From: SIG607 sp045601805
GTDB lineage: Bacteria > Bacillota > Clostridia > Oscillospirales > Acutalibacteraceae
Direction of reading: 5' to 3'
DNA length: 64,000 nt
NCBI GenBank assembly: GCA_045601805.1
Contig: JAZSAJ010000052.1
Coordinates: 1 to 64,000, forward strand
Below, piece by piece: positions 24,533 to 32,808 of the stretch. Position numbers and translations under genes: made by a program. The notes under the pieces are model-generated. The model saw only the letters and a list, made by a program, of their open reading frames with translations. It had not been told where the DNA came from and did no database searches. Within the stretch, counting starts at the first letter, position 1. The number at the start of each line of letters is the position of its first letter.

Positions 24533-25861
24533 ATGGCAAAACCTGTTGTTGCGGTGGTTGGCAGACCAAATGTTGGCAAATCAACCCTTTTTAACAAACT
24601 TGTGGGCAAACGCCTTTCAATAGTAGACGATACCCCCGGTGTTACGCGTGACCGTATTTACGGTGACTGCGAATGGCAAAACCGCAAGGTAATGTTGGTT
24701 GACACAGGCGGTATTGAACCCAAAACCGATGATATTATTTTAAGTTCAATGCGCAAACAAGCGCTACTGGCTATTGATACCGCTTCTGTTATTATTTTTG
24801 TAACCGATTTAACAAGCGGTGTTACTGCAGCCGACAGCGAAGTTGCCGCAATGCTTCAAAAAAGCGGTAAACCAATTGTGCTTTGTGTAAATAAGTGCGA
24901 TAACATTGGAAAAACTCCGCTTGAATTTTATGAATTTTATAATTTGGGCCTTGGCGACCCAATTCCCGTTTCTTCGGTGCACGGCCACGGCACAGGCGAT
25001 TTACTTGAAACGGTGTTTAGTTATATAAACGAAGAAGAGTTTAATGAAAACGAAGACGAAGTTATAAATGTAGCCGTTATTGGCAAACCCAACGCGGGTA
25101 AATCTTCCTTAATAAATCAAATATCTGGCGAAGAGCGCTCAATTGTTTCTTCGGTTGCAGGTACCACGCGCGACGCTATTGATACTCTTATTAAAAAAGA
25201 AGACGGCACATTTAATTTTATTGATACTGCAGGGCTTCGCAGAAAAAGCAGAGTGGACGATAAAATTGAAAAATACAGCGTGTTAAGGGCGCAAATGGCA
25301 ATTGAACGAAGCGATGTTTGCGTAATTATGATAGATGCCGAAGAGGGCTTTACCGAACAAGATTCCAAAGTTGCAGGTCTTGCGCACGAACAGGGCAAGG
25401 CGGCAATTATTGCGGTTAATAAGTGGGACTTAATTGAAAAAGACAGTACCACAATGGATTCTTTCCGCAAAAAACTTATGAACGATTTTTCGTTTATGCC
25501 TTATGCACCAATAATTTTTATTTCGGCAAAAACAGGGCAAAGAATTGATAGATTATTTCAGCTTATTAAGTATGTGTATGAACAAAACAATATGCGAATT
25601 TCAACCGGCAAACTTAACGATATTCTTGCCGAAGCAACCGCAAGGGTGCAACCGCCGTCTGATAAAGGCAAACGGCTTAAAATTTATTACATGACCCAAG
25701 CGTCAACAAAACCTCCCACATTTGTGTGCTTTTGCAACAACGAAGATTTATTCCATTTTTCTTACCAAAGGTATTTAGAAAACCGCATACGCGCGGTATT
25801 TGGGCTAGAGGGAACACCTGTTAGGTTTGTTATAAGAGAAAGAGGCGACGGTAAAAAATGA
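24533..25861 (+). CDS. der: Ribosome-assembly GTPase Der (EngA)
   Basis: Der is a double GTPase acting in 50S subunit maturation. The 442-residue protein has two G domains with P-loops GRPNVGKSTL (residue 9 on) and GKPNAGKSSL (about residue 184), each with DT(P/A)G and NKxD (NKCD, NKWD) motifs, and a C-terminal KH-like domain. Length is typical. It overlaps plsY by 4 bp (ATGA), a common pairing. Confidence 0.98.
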   Translation: MAKPVVAVVGRPNVGKSTLFNKLVGKRLSIVDDTPGVTRDRIYGDCEWQNRKVMLVDTGGIEPKTDDIILSSMRKQALLAIDTASVIIFVTDLTSGVTAADSEVAAMLQKSGKPIVLCVNKCDNIGKTPLEFYEFYNLGLGDPIPVSSVHGHGTGDLLETVFSYINEEEFNENEDEVINVAVIGKPNAGKSSLINQISGEERSIVSSVAGTTRDAIDTLIKKEDGTFNFIDTAGLRRKSRVDDKIEKYSVLRAQMAIERSDVCVIMIDAEEGFTEQDSKVAGLAHEQGKAAIIAVNKWDLIEKDSTTMDSFRKKLMNDFSFMPYAPIIFISAKTGQRIDRLFQLIKYVYEQNNMRISTGKLNDILAEATARVQPPSDKGKRLKIYYMTQASTKPPTFVCFCNNEDLFHFSYQRYLENRIRAVFGLEGTPVRFVIRERGDGKK

Positions 25862-26499
25862 TTATGTTAGCAGTTTTATCCCCAATTTTTGCATATCTTA
25901 TTGGCAGTATAAGTTTTGCGGTTATTTTTACAGAACATTTTTCTAAATTTGATGTTAGAAAAAAAGGAAGCGGTAACGCAGGTACAACCAACGTTTTGCG
26001 TGTGGCTGGCGTAAAGGCAGGGATTCTTACCTTTGTGTGCGATGCAATAAAAGGTGCGGTTGCCTGTTTAATTGGTAAATATTTATTTGCCTTGGCGTTT
26101 CCCAATAGTCCGCAAATAATTCTTTGGGGCACTTATATTTGCGGTTATGCTTGTATGCTTGGCCATGCTTACCCCTTGTTCTTTGATTTTAAGGGCGGTA
26201 AATGTGCCGCAACAAGCGTTGGCATTTTTGCAGTTTGCTGTCCGCAGGGCATTATACTTGGCCTTTTGGGTTACGCAATAAATATGGCGGTAACGCGTAT
26301 TGTGTCGCTCTCTACCTTAATTGCAACAACAATAGTTGTTATTGTTTCGTTTGTTCAAAAGGGCTTTTTAACCTACGGCATTCAGCCGGTTATATTGGTA
26401 CTTACCATCTTAATGGGAATACTTGTGTTTTACAGACACAAAAGCAATATAGTTAAACTAATAAAAGGCGAAGAAAAGAAGTTAAAAATAAAAAAATAA
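25858..26499 (+). CDS. plsY: Acyl-phosphate glycerol-3-phosphate acyltransferase PlsY
   Basis: PlsY transfers an acyl group from acyl-phosphate to glycerol-3-phosphate in the membrane, the first step of phospholipid synthesis. The 213-residue protein has about five membrane segments and the three loop motifs: IGSISFAVI, KKGSGNAGTTNVLR, and GHAYPLFFDFKGGKCAAT with the catalytic region, then RIVSLSTL. It overlaps der by 4 bp and is followed by a terminator. Confidence 0.96.
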   Translation: MIMLAVLSPIFAYLIGSISFAVIFTEHFSKFDVRKKGSGNAGTTNVLRVAGVKAGILTFVCDAIKGAVACLIGKYLFALAFPNSPQIILWGTYICGYACMLGHAYPLFFDFKGGKCAATSVGIFAVCCPQGIILGLLGYAINMAVTRIVSLSTLIATTIVVIVSFVQKGFLTYGIQPVILVLTILMGILVFYRHKSNIVKLIKGEEKKLKIKK

Positions 26500-26501
26500 A
26501 A

Positions 26502-26525
26502 GAGGGTAATAAACCCTCTTTTTTA
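26502..26525 (+). terminator. Terminator after plsY
   Basis: AGAGGGT and ACCCTCT form a 7-bp stem with loop AATA, followed by a six-T run. Confidence 0.85.
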
Positions 26526-26596
26526 ATTTGCAAAGTACATACTTTGGGACACTGAATGCTGCATAATATAATTGTAAAAGCCAAACAAAAAAGTGC

Positions 26597-26657
26597 TTGA
26601 CAAATTTTTATTTGGCTGATATAATAAAAATAACGAAAAAGAACAAATGTTCTTTTT
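26597..26657 (+). promoter_or_regulatory. Consensus promoter with LexA-box-like palindrome
   Basis: TTGACA (26597-26602), a 17-bp spacer and TATAAT (26620-26625) are a perfect sigma-A promoter. Just downstream, near the transcription start, AAAAAGAAC (26636-26644), AAAT and GTTCTTTTT (26649-26657) form a palindrome. Its core GAACAAATGTTC matches the Gram-positive LexA/DinR site (GAAC-RNRY-GTTY) at all core positions. It could equally be a simple leader hairpin. If it is an operator, the gene behind it is SOS-controlled. Confidence 0.6.
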
Positions 26658-26672
26658 AAGGAGGAAACAAAA

Positions 26673-26846
26673 ATGGGTGCAGTAATTATAAGTGTTTTAG
26701 AAATATTGGTGGTTGGTTTTACCGTTTGGGCTTTGTTTAACGAACAACGCTTTATTGATTTTGAAGACCGCGCTAAACAATATTTGCGCCGCAAAGGTTT
26801 TAAGGTTATAAAGGGCGGTAAGAAAGCCGGTAAAAATTGCGCATAA
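26673..26846 (+). CDS. 57-residue single-span membrane protein
   Basis: A short gene with a strong AAGGAGG site at 26658-26664 and ATG 26673. The protein is MGAVIISVLEILVVGFTVWA, then a cytoplasm-like tail with acidic (FIDFEDRAKQYLRRKG) and strongly basic (KVIKGGKKAGK) parts. Residues 3-22 form one hydrophobic span; basic residues on the C-terminal side suggest N-out/C-in topology. No known domain is visible. It stands alone between terminators, with a perfect promoter and a LexA-box-like palindrome. By size and regulation it is comparable with small SOS-induced division inhibitors such as SidA or SosA, but there is no sequence similarity I can name. Function unknown. Confidence 0.8.
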   Translation: MGAVIISVLEILVVGFTVWALFNEQRFIDFEDRAKQYLRRKGFKVIKGGKKAGKNCA

Positions 26847-26882
26847 AAAATGCCGTGTGCTTTTGCACACGGCTTAATTTTT
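26847..26882. terminator. Bidirectional terminator between small gene and acpP
   Basis: GCCGTGTGC (26852-26860) and GCACACGGC (26865-26873) form a 9-bp stem with a TTTT loop, with an A run before and TTAATTTTTT after, so it can end transcripts from both strands. Confidence 0.9.
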
Positions 26883-27112
26883 TAGTTCATATGGTTTGTA
26901 ATGTATTCAACAACATCGCCTATTGTTTTAAGGTTTTCAATTTCCTCGTCGGGAATTTCAACATCGTATTCGTCTTCAATAGACATAAGCATTTCAACAA
27001 CATCTAAACTGTCGGCGCCAAGGTCTTCGGCAATTTTTGTTTCGGCAGTCATTGTATCTGCATCAGCGTCTAACTGGTCTGCGAGCATTTGTTTAATTTT
27101 TTCAAGTACCAT
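26882..27112 (-). CDS. acpP: Acyl carrier protein AcpP
   Basis: The 76-residue acidic protein carries growing acyl chains in fatty acid synthesis on a phosphopantetheine attached to Ser35 in LGADSLDVVEM. Length and charge are typical. It is a single-gene unit on the minus strand, with an AAGGAG site and its own promoter; no fab genes are adjacent. Confidence 0.98.
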   Translation of the reverse strand: MVLEKIKQMLADQLDADADTMTAETKIAEDLGADSLDVVEMLMSIEDEYDVEIPDEEIENLKTIGDVVEYITNHMN

Positions 27113-27157
27113 AAAAATAACTCCTTAATAATGTGTAAGAGCATTAACTCTATAAAA

Positions 27158-27186
27158 ATAATAAGTTGTATTTTGCAGTTTGTCAA
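27158..27186 (-). promoter_or_regulatory. Promoter of acpP
   Basis: On the minus strand TTGACA (27186-27181), a 17-bp spacer and TATTAT (27163-27158) stand about 45 bp upstream of the acpP start. Confidence 0.75.
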
Positions 27187-27212
27187 TAGTTTTTTATATA
27201 AATTATTTTCTG

Positions 27213-27241
27213 TTGCAAAATGCTTTATTATTATGTATAAT
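27213..27241 (+). promoter_or_regulatory. Promoter of proS
   Basis: TTGCAA (27213-27218), a 17-bp spacer and TATAAT (27236-27241), divergent from the acpP promoter. The leader to proS is only about 35 nt, so no T-box fits here. Confidence 0.75.
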
Positions 27242-27282
27242 AAATATAATTATGTTATTAAATAAAAATTGCGGTGATTTAA

Positions 27283-28716
27283 ATGGCAAAAGAAAAATTA
27301 GTAAAAGAAATAACTTCTATGGAGGAAGACTTTGCAAAATGGTATACCGATGTTGTATCTAAAGCAGAACTTATGGATTATTCTTCGGTTAAGGGCTGTA
27401 TGATTATTCGCCCTTACGGTTGGGCAATTTGGGAAAACATTCAGCAAATTATGAACGGTATGTTTAAAGAAACAGGCCACGAAAATGTTGCTATGCCAAT
27501 GTTTATCCCCGAAAGTTTGCTTCAAAAAGAAAAAGACCATGTTGAAGGTTTTGCCCCCGAAGTTGCATGGGTTACACACGGCGGTAACGAAAAGCTTGAA
27601 GAAAGGTATTGCGTAAGGCCTACTTCCGAAACCTTGTTTTGTGACCACTATAAAAACATAATTCAGTCTTACCGTGATTTGCCTAAACTTTATAATCAGT
27701 GGTGCAGTGTTGTTCGTTGGGAAAAAACCACAAGGCCGTTCTTGCGTTCGCGCGAATTTTATTGGCAAGAGGGTCACACAATTCACGCTACTGCCGAAGA
27801 AGCACAGGCAGAAACAATTCAGATGTTAAATGTTTATGCAACATTTGCCGAAAAATACCTTGCAATTCCTGTTATTAAGGGCGTTAAAACCGAAAAAGAG
27901 CGTTTTGCCGGTGCTGTTAATACATACACCATTGAAGCAATGATGCACGATGGTAAGGCGCTTCAAAGCGGTACTTCGCATTTCTTTGGCGATGGTTTTG
28001 CAAAGGCATTTGGTATTCAGTTTACCGATAAAGAAAATAAACTTTCTTACCCGTTCCAAACTTCTTGGGGTGTTTCTACCCGTCTTATTGGCGCAATTAT
28101 AATGACCCACGGCGACGATGACGGTTTGGTACTTCCCCCTGCTATTGCTCCTATTCAACTTGTGGTAATTCCTATTGCTTCTCATAAAGAGGGCGTTACC
28201 GAAAAAGCAACCGAAGTTTACGAACGCATGAAAAAAGTATGCCGCGCTAAAATTGATAATAGGGATTATTCGCCCGGTTGGAAATTTGCCGAATACGAAA
28301 TGAAGGGTGTTCCGCTTCGTTTGGAATTGGGTCCGCGTGACATTGAAAATAACCAGTGCGTTGTTGTTCGCCGCGATAACGGTGAAAAGGTTACTGTTTC
28401 GCTTGATGAACTTGAAACCGTTATACCCAAAATGTTAGAACAGGTTCGTGACGGTCTTTACAATAAAGCACTTGCAAACAGAACCGAAAAAACCTATACC
28501 GCTAAAAGTTTAGATGAACTTATAGAAATTGCTAACACCAAACCCGGCTTTATAAAAGCAATGTGGTGCGGTGACCGCGCTTGTGAAGATGCGCTTAAAG
28601 AAAAAGCAGGTGTAAGTTCAAGGTGTATTCCGTTTGAACAGGAAGAAATTACTTCTACCTGCGTTTGCTGCGGAAAGAAAGCAACCAATATGCTTTATTG
28701 GGGAAAGGCGTACTAA
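27283..28716 (+). CDS. proS: Prolyl-tRNA synthetase ProS (short, archaeal/eukaryal-like type)
   Basis: This 477-residue class II synthetase charges tRNA-Pro. It has the motif-2 region RPTSETLFCDHY and RSREFYWQEGHTIHA, the motif-3 area GVSTRLIGAIIMTHGDDDGL, an anticodon-binding domain, and a C-terminal zinc-type end (CIPFEQ...CVCCGKKA...LYWGKAY). It lacks the roughly 180-residue editing insertion found in the bacterial type. A YbaK-like trans-editing protein is encoded immediately downstream, which fits the missing editing domain. Confidence 0.97.
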   Translation: MAKEKLVKEITSMEEDFAKWYTDVVSKAELMDYSSVKGCMIIRPYGWAIWENIQQIMNGMFKETGHENVAMPMFIPESLLQKEKDHVEGFAPEVAWVTHGGNEKLEERYCVRPTSETLFCDHYKNIIQSYRDLPKLYNQWCSVVRWEKTTRPFLRSREFYWQEGHTIHATAEEAQAETIQMLNVYATFAEKYLAIPVIKGVKTEKERFAGAVNTYTIEAMMHDGKALQSGTSHFFGDGFAKAFGIQFTDKENKLSYPFQTSWGVSTRLIGAIIMTHGDDDGLVLPPAIAPIQLVVIPIASHKEGVTEKATEVYERMKKVCRAKIDNRDYSPGWKFAEYEMKGVPLRLELGPRDIENNQCVVVRRDNGEKVTVSLDELETVIPKMLEQVRDGLYNKALANRTEKTYTAKSLDELIEIANTKPGFIKAMWCGDRACEDALKEKAGVSSRCIPFEQEEITSTCVCCGKKATNMLYWGKAY

Positions 28717-28717
28717 T

Positions 28718-29200
28718 ATGTCAATAGAAAAGGTAAGGGCTTATTTTAAAGAACTTGGCATTGAAAACAGAATTCAAGAATTTAGCGTTTCAAGTGCAAC
28801 GGTTGCTTTGGCGGCAGAGGCGCTTGGGTGCGAGGGTAAAAGAATTGCCAAAACCCTTTCGTTTTTACTTGATGGCGACCAATGTGTTTTGGTGGTTGCT
28901 GCAGGCGATGCTAAAATAGATAACCGCAAATATAAAGACTTCTTTGGTCAAAAAGCAAAAATGCTTGCCTATGATATGGTACCCGAATATGTTGGCCACG
29001 CTGTTGGCGGTGTTTGCCCCTTTGCTGTTAAAGAGGGAGTAAAGGTTTATTTAGATGAGTCGCTTAAAAGGTTTACCACCGTTTTTCCTGCTTGCGGAAG
29101 TTCTAACAGCGCAATAGAATTAACTATTGATGAACTTGTTGAATATTCAAAACCGCTTGCCTGGGTTGATGTTTGCAAACTGCCCGAAGAAACAAACTAA
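28718..29200 (+). CDS. YbaK/ProX-type aminoacyl-tRNA deacylase
   Basis: The 160-residue protein belongs to the YbaK/EbsC family of trans-editing enzymes, which hydrolyse mischarged tRNA-Pro. It shows CEGKRIAKTLSFLLDG with the conserved Lys, VVAAGDAKIDNRKY, and GHAVGGVCPFAVKEGVKVY, the family's GG.cPfg segment. ATG 28718 lies one base after the proS stop codon; longer in-frame starts lie inside proS. Cotranscription with an editing-deficient ProS type supports a proofreading role. Confidence 0.9.
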   Translation: MSIEKVRAYFKELGIENRIQEFSVSSATVALAAEALGCEGKRIAKTLSFLLDGDQCVLVVAAGDAKIDNRKYKDFFGQKAKMLAYDMVPEYVGHAVGGVCPFAVKEGVKVYLDESLKRFTTVFPACGSSNSAIELTIDELVEYSKPLAWVDVCKLPEETN

Positions 29201-29217
29201 TATATATAATATGTAGT

Positions 29218-29250
29218 CAGCCGTGCAATGTTTTGTACGGCTGTTTTAAG
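29218..29250 (+). terminator. Terminator after proS-ybaK
   Basis: CAGCCGTGCAA and TTGTACGGCTG form an 11-bp stem with one mismatch and a TGTT loop, followed by TTTT. Confidence 0.8.
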
Positions 29251-29321
29251 TTTGTGCAAAATGTACAAAAAATAGTTTAAAAATTCTACATATTTCTATA
29301 TATACCAAAACGAGAAAAAAC

Positions 29322-29350
29322 TTGCAAATTTAAGTTTATTATGGTAAGAT
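29322..29350 (+). promoter_or_regulatory. Promoter of the ribosomal superoperon
   Basis: TTGCAA (29322-29327), a 17-bp spacer and TAAGAT (29345-29350). Transcription would start near 29357, some 280 nt before rpsJ. Confidence 0.7.
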
Positions 29351-29356
29351 ATCAAG

Positions 29357-29634
29357 GTACGCGAAATGCGTCTGTCATGCGATGATGTGGGAGGTGGCCG
29401 ACAGTAAGTCGGGAAATTTCCACGGAGTATGTCCGATTTTAAACCGGGCGAAAGAACTTGAACACGCAAAGAGGCGGTTTAGTATCTTGCGAACTAACAC
29501 CGCAAAGGTGAAAAAGTCACCTAATCCGGATTCAACTGCAACCCCAGTGAATGCCGGTTTTCTAATGCTCCGCAAAGAAACACGCGGTACAGTGTGAGTT
29601 TTGCCCGCCAACTAATTTAAGGAGGCGACAGTAA
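29357..29634 (+). promoter_or_regulatory. Structured 278-nt leader of the S10 operon
   Basis: No gene is supported here. The RNA has a clear lower stem-loop (GTGGGA...CCGAC, AGTAA, GTCGG...TCCAC at about 29388-29424) and further paired segments toward rpsJ, e.g. around CCGCAAAGAAACACGCGG. There is no strong T run before the AAGGAGG of rpsJ. Such a long structured leader suggests autogenous control by a ribosomal protein (L4 or S10 are the usual regulators of this operon elsewhere). Which family it belongs to cannot be told by eye. Confidence 0.55.
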
Positions 29635-29946
29635 ATGGCAGTAAAAGAAAAGATTCGTATTAGAATCAAGGGTTACGACCACGCGCTTGTAGACCAGTCT
29701 GCAGAAAAAATTGTAGAAACCGCTAAACGTACAGGTGCAAGAGTATCGGGACCAGTTCCGCTACCCACTGAAAAAGAGGTTGTTACCATTCTTCGCGCAG
29801 TTCATAAATATAAGGACTCCCGCGAACAGTTCGAAACAAGAACACACAAAAGACTCATTGATGTAATCAGACCTTCAAACAAAACTGTTGAAGCTTTGAC
29901 AAGTCTTGAGCTTCCGGCCGGCGTTGAAATTGAAATTAAACTTTAA
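29635..29946 (+). CDS. rpsJ: Ribosomal protein S10
   Basis: The 103-residue S10 (NusE) binds the 30S head and also takes part in antitermination with NusB. KIRIRIKGYDHALVDQSAEK and GPVPLPTEKEVVTILR are diagnostic. It is the first gene of the superoperon; the usual upstream partners (rpsL, rpsG, fusA, tuf) are not adjacent, so the operon starts here. Confidence 0.98.
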   Translation: MAVKEKIRIRIKGYDHALVDQSAEKIVETAKRTGARVSGPVPLPTEKEVVTILRAVHKYKDSREQFETRTHKRLIDVIRPSNKTVEALTSLELPAGVEIEIKL

Positions 29947-30004
29947 TTCGCGCTAGTGGTCATGTTGGGGAAACCCAACCAATAACTACAAGGAGGAAAA
30001 TAAA

Positions 30005-30634
30005 ATGCAAAAAGCAATTGTAGGCAAAAAGCTTGGTATGACTCAGCTTTTTGACGCAAACGGTAACGTTATTCCGGTAACTGTTATTGAAGCAGGTCCC
30101 TGTGTGGTATCTCAAAAGAAAACAGTTGAAAATGACGGCTATGAAGCAGTTCAAATCGGTTATGGCGATTTGAAAGCAAACAAGGTTAACAAACCTATGA
30201 AAGGTCACTTTGCAAAAGGTGACGTTGCTCCGAAGAAAGTTCTTCGCGAGTTCCGTTTTGAAGACACATCTGCATACAATGTTGGCGACATTATTAAAGC
30301 CGATGTTTTCGCCGAAGGCGATGCAGTTGATGTAAGAGGTACTTCTAAAGGTAAGGGCTATGCCGGTGTAATTAAACGCTGGAACTTTAGCCGCCTTAAA
30401 GAATCTCACGGTACCGGCCCGGTACACCGCCACGGCGGCTCGTTGGGTGTTATTGACCCGGCACGAGTATTCAAGGGCAAAAAGATGGCAGGACATCTCG
30501 GTAATGAACGCGTAACCGTTCAAAACTTGAGTGTTGTTAAAGTTGACGCTGAAAATAACATTATTGCAGTTAAGGGCGCCGTTCCCGGCCCCAAAGGCGG
30601 CATAGTTGTTCTTTTCAACAGCGTTAAGGCCTAA
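30005..30634 (+). CDS. rplC: Ribosomal protein L3
   Basis: The 209-residue 50S protein L3 starts AIVGKKLGMTQLFDANG and contains the central loop SHGTGPVHRHGGSLG that reaches toward the peptidyl-transferase centre. AAGGAGG precedes the ATG. Second gene of the operon. Confidence 0.98.
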   Translation: MQKAIVGKKLGMTQLFDANGNVIPVTVIEAGPCVVSQKKTVENDGYEAVQIGYGDLKANKVNKPMKGHFAKGDVAPKKVLREFRFEDTSAYNVGDIIKADVFAEGDAVDVRGTSKGKGYAGVIKRWNFSRLKESHGTGPVHRHGGSLGVIDPARVFKGKKMAGHLGNERVTVQNLSVVKVDAENNIIAVKGAVPGPKGGIVVLFNSVKA

Positions 30635-30652
30635 GGGAAGGAGTGCTGAATT

Positions 30653-31276
30653 ATGCCTAATGTTGCAGTATTAGATATGGCAGGCAAAAATGTAGGTGAA
30701 ATTACATTAAGCGATGCCGTTTTCGGAATTGAACCCAACGCTGTAGTTATGCATGCTGCTGTTGTGAACTATTTGGCTAACCAACGCCAAGGCACCCAGT
30801 CCACTTTAACCCGTACAGAAGTTTCCGGCGGTGGTAAAAAACCTTGGAGACAAAAGGGTACAGGCCATGCAAGACAGGGCTCTACAAGAGCTCCGCAGTG
30901 GACACACGGCGGTATTGTTCATGCGCCGAAGCCGCGCGACTATTCTTATGAACTTAATAAGAAAGTTAAACGCCTTGCGCTTAAATCCGCTTTGTCCGAT
31001 AAAGTATTAAACAATGCACTTGTTGTTTTAGACGAGTTCAAACTTGATACTTTCAAAACCAGAGCCGTTGTTGATTGCTTAAAAGCAGTGAACGCTGGCA
31101 AAAAAGCTCTTATTGTATTAGCAGAAAACGACAGTGTTGCTATTAAGAGCTGTGCTAACATTAAAGGTGTTAAAACCGCATTGGTTAACACAATCAACAC
31201 CTACGATGTTATCAACGCTGATACTCTTGTTATTGCAAAGGGTGCTGCGTTACAAATTGAGGAGGTGTACGCATAA
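30653..31276 (+). CDS. rplD: Ribosomal protein L4
   Basis: The 207-residue L4 contains KKPWRQKGTGHARQGSTRAP, the extended tunnel loop, and the conserved C-terminal globular part. L4 is the known autoregulator of the S10 operon in other bacteria. Its stop overlaps the rplW start by one base. Confidence 0.98.
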   Translation: MPNVAVLDMAGKNVGEITLSDAVFGIEPNAVVMHAAVVNYLANQRQGTQSTLTRTEVSGGGKKPWRQKGTGHARQGSTRAPQWTHGGIVHAPKPRDYSYELNKKVKRLALKSALSDKVLNNALVVLDEFKLDTFKTRAVVDCLKAVNAGKKALIVLAENDSVAIKSCANIKGVKTALVNTINTYDVINADTLVIAKGAALQIEEVYA

Positions 31277-31569
31277 TGAAAATCGCACAGGATATCATTA
31301 TTGCTCCGGTTATCACCGAAAAGAGCATGTCGGCTATTGCAGACAAGAAATACACCTTTAAAGTAGCAAAAGATGCGAACAAAATTGAAATCGCCGATGC
31401 TGTTGAAAAAATCTTTAAGGTTAAAGTAGCAAAGGTAAACACAATAAGCGTTCGCGGTAAAGCCCGTCGTATGGGCCGCTATGAAGGTTATACACCGTCA
31501 TGGAAAAAAGCAATCGTAACCTTGACTGCTGATTCCAAGACAATTGAGTTCTTTGACGGCTTGATGTAA
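31276..31569 (+). CDS. rplW: Ribosomal protein L23
   Basis: The 97-residue L23 (IIAPVITEKSMSAIADKKYT, RGKARRMGRYEGYTPSWKK) lines the exit tunnel opening, where SRP and trigger factor dock. It is coupled to rplD. About 90 bp with a small hairpin (AAGCCG/CGGCTT near 31618-31633) separate it from rplB. Confidence 0.98.
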   Translation: MKIAQDIIIAPVITEKSMSAIADKKYTFKVAKDANKIEIADAVEKIFKVKVAKVNTISVRGKARRMGRYEGYTPSWKKAIVTLTADSKTIEFFDGLM

Positions 31570-31662
31570 TCCGTCATTCGCGCCCAAGAAGCAAATACAA
31601 GCTTCGGGTGATGTATGAAGCCGAAAACGGCTTCGCTAAGCCTAAACAGGAGAGTGAATAAA

Positions 31663-32490
31663 ATGGCAATAAAGCATTATAAGCCGACTACACCGGGCCG
31701 CCGCGGAATGACAAGCATGGATTATTCCGAACTTTCTAAGGTTGCTCCGGAAAGAAGCTTACTTGAACCTATCAAGAAAAATGCCGGCCGTAACAGTTAT
31801 GGCCGAATCACCGTTCGCCATCGCGGCGGCGGTAACCGCAGAAAATACAGAGTTATTGACTTCAAGAGAGATTTAACCGGAATTCCGGCAACAGTATTAA
31901 CTCTTGAATATGACCCGAACCGTTCTGCATTTATCGCACTCGTTGAGTACGAAAACAAAGAAAAACGTTATATAATTGCACCTGTTGGCCTTAAGGTTGG
32001 CGATGTAATTGTAAGCGGCCCCGATGCCGACATTAAACCCGGCAACGCATTACCGCTTAAAAACATTCCGGTTGGTACATTTTTACACAATATTGAGTTG
32101 TATGCTGGCCGCGGTGCTCAGCTTGCTCGTTCGGCAGGTAACATGGCACAGCTTATGGCTAAAGAAAACGGCATGGCACTTTTGCGTTTGCCTTCCGGCG
32201 AACTTCGCAATGTTTCTGCCGATTGCATGGCAACTGTTGGTCAGGTAAGTAACCCTGAACACAGCAACATCAATTACGGTAAAGCCGGACGTAAGCGTCA
32301 CATGGGTTGGCGTCCTACTGTTCGCGGTTCTGTAATGAACCCCTGCGACCACCCCCACGGTGGTGGTGAAGGCCGTGCACCCATTGGTCGTTCGGGACCT
32401 GTTACTCCTTGGGGTAAACCTGCTCTCGGATACAAGACACGCGCTAAACACAAAGCCAGCGATAAATATATCGTAAAGCGTCGTAAATAA
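31663..32490 (+). CDS. rplB: Ribosomal protein L2
   Basis: The 275-residue L2 binds 23S rRNA near the peptidyl-transferase centre; MNPCDHPHGGGEGRAPIGR near residue 223 is its signature. ATG 31663 follows AGGAGAG; an upstream in-frame ATG at 31615 lacks a binding site and adds a non-conserved extension. Confidence 0.98.
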   Translation: MAIKHYKPTTPGRRGMTSMDYSELSKVAPERSLLEPIKKNAGRNSYGRITVRHRGGGNRRKYRVIDFKRDLTGIPATVLTLEYDPNRSAFIALVEYENKEKRYIIAPVGLKVGDVIVSGPDADIKPGNALPLKNIPVGTFLHNIELYAGRGAQLARSAGNMAQLMAKENGMALLRLPSGELRNVSADCMATVGQVSNPEHSNINYGKAGRKRHMGWRPTVRGSVMNPCDHPHGGGEGRAPIGRSGPVTPWGKPALGYKTRAKHKASDKYIVKRRK

Positions 32491-32513
32491 GTCAGACGAA
32501 AGGAGATTTAATT

Positions 32514-32786
32514 ATGGGAAGAAGCGTTAAAAAGGGCCCTTTCGTACAGCCCGTTCTTATGAAAAGAATACAGGAAATGAACGCTGCCGGTGAAAAGAGA
32601 GTTCTTAAAACCTGGAGCCGTTCTTCTACCATTTTCCCCGATTTCGTCGGACACACGATTGCGGTACACGATGGCCGCAAACACGTTCCGGTATATGTTA
32701 CCGAGGATATGGTAGGTCACAAACTTGGCGAGTTTGCTCCGACAAGAACCTTCAAAGGTCATGCCGGTGCTAAAACAACTAAGTAA
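32514..32786 (+). CDS. rpsS: Ribosomal protein S19
   Basis: The 90-residue S19 begins MGRSVKKGPFVQPVLMKRI and has the conserved HDGRKHVPVYVTEDMVGHKL and FAPTRTFKGH segments. It binds in the 30S head next to S13. Confidence 0.98.
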   Translation: MGRSVKKGPFVQPVLMKRIQEMNAAGEKRVLKTWSRSSTIFPDFVGHTIAVHDGRKHVPVYVTEDMVGHKLGEFAPTRTFKGHAGAKTTK

Positions 32787-32808
32787 GCGGCGAAAGGAGA
32801 GTTAAATT

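Noticed and set aside
27242..27282. T-box riboswitch upstream of proS
   Set aside because: The leader is too short and has no T-box sequence or terminator.
29382..29597. A 71-codon frame in the S10 leader
   Set aside because: No ribosome binding site or recognisable protein pattern; the region reads as structured RNA.
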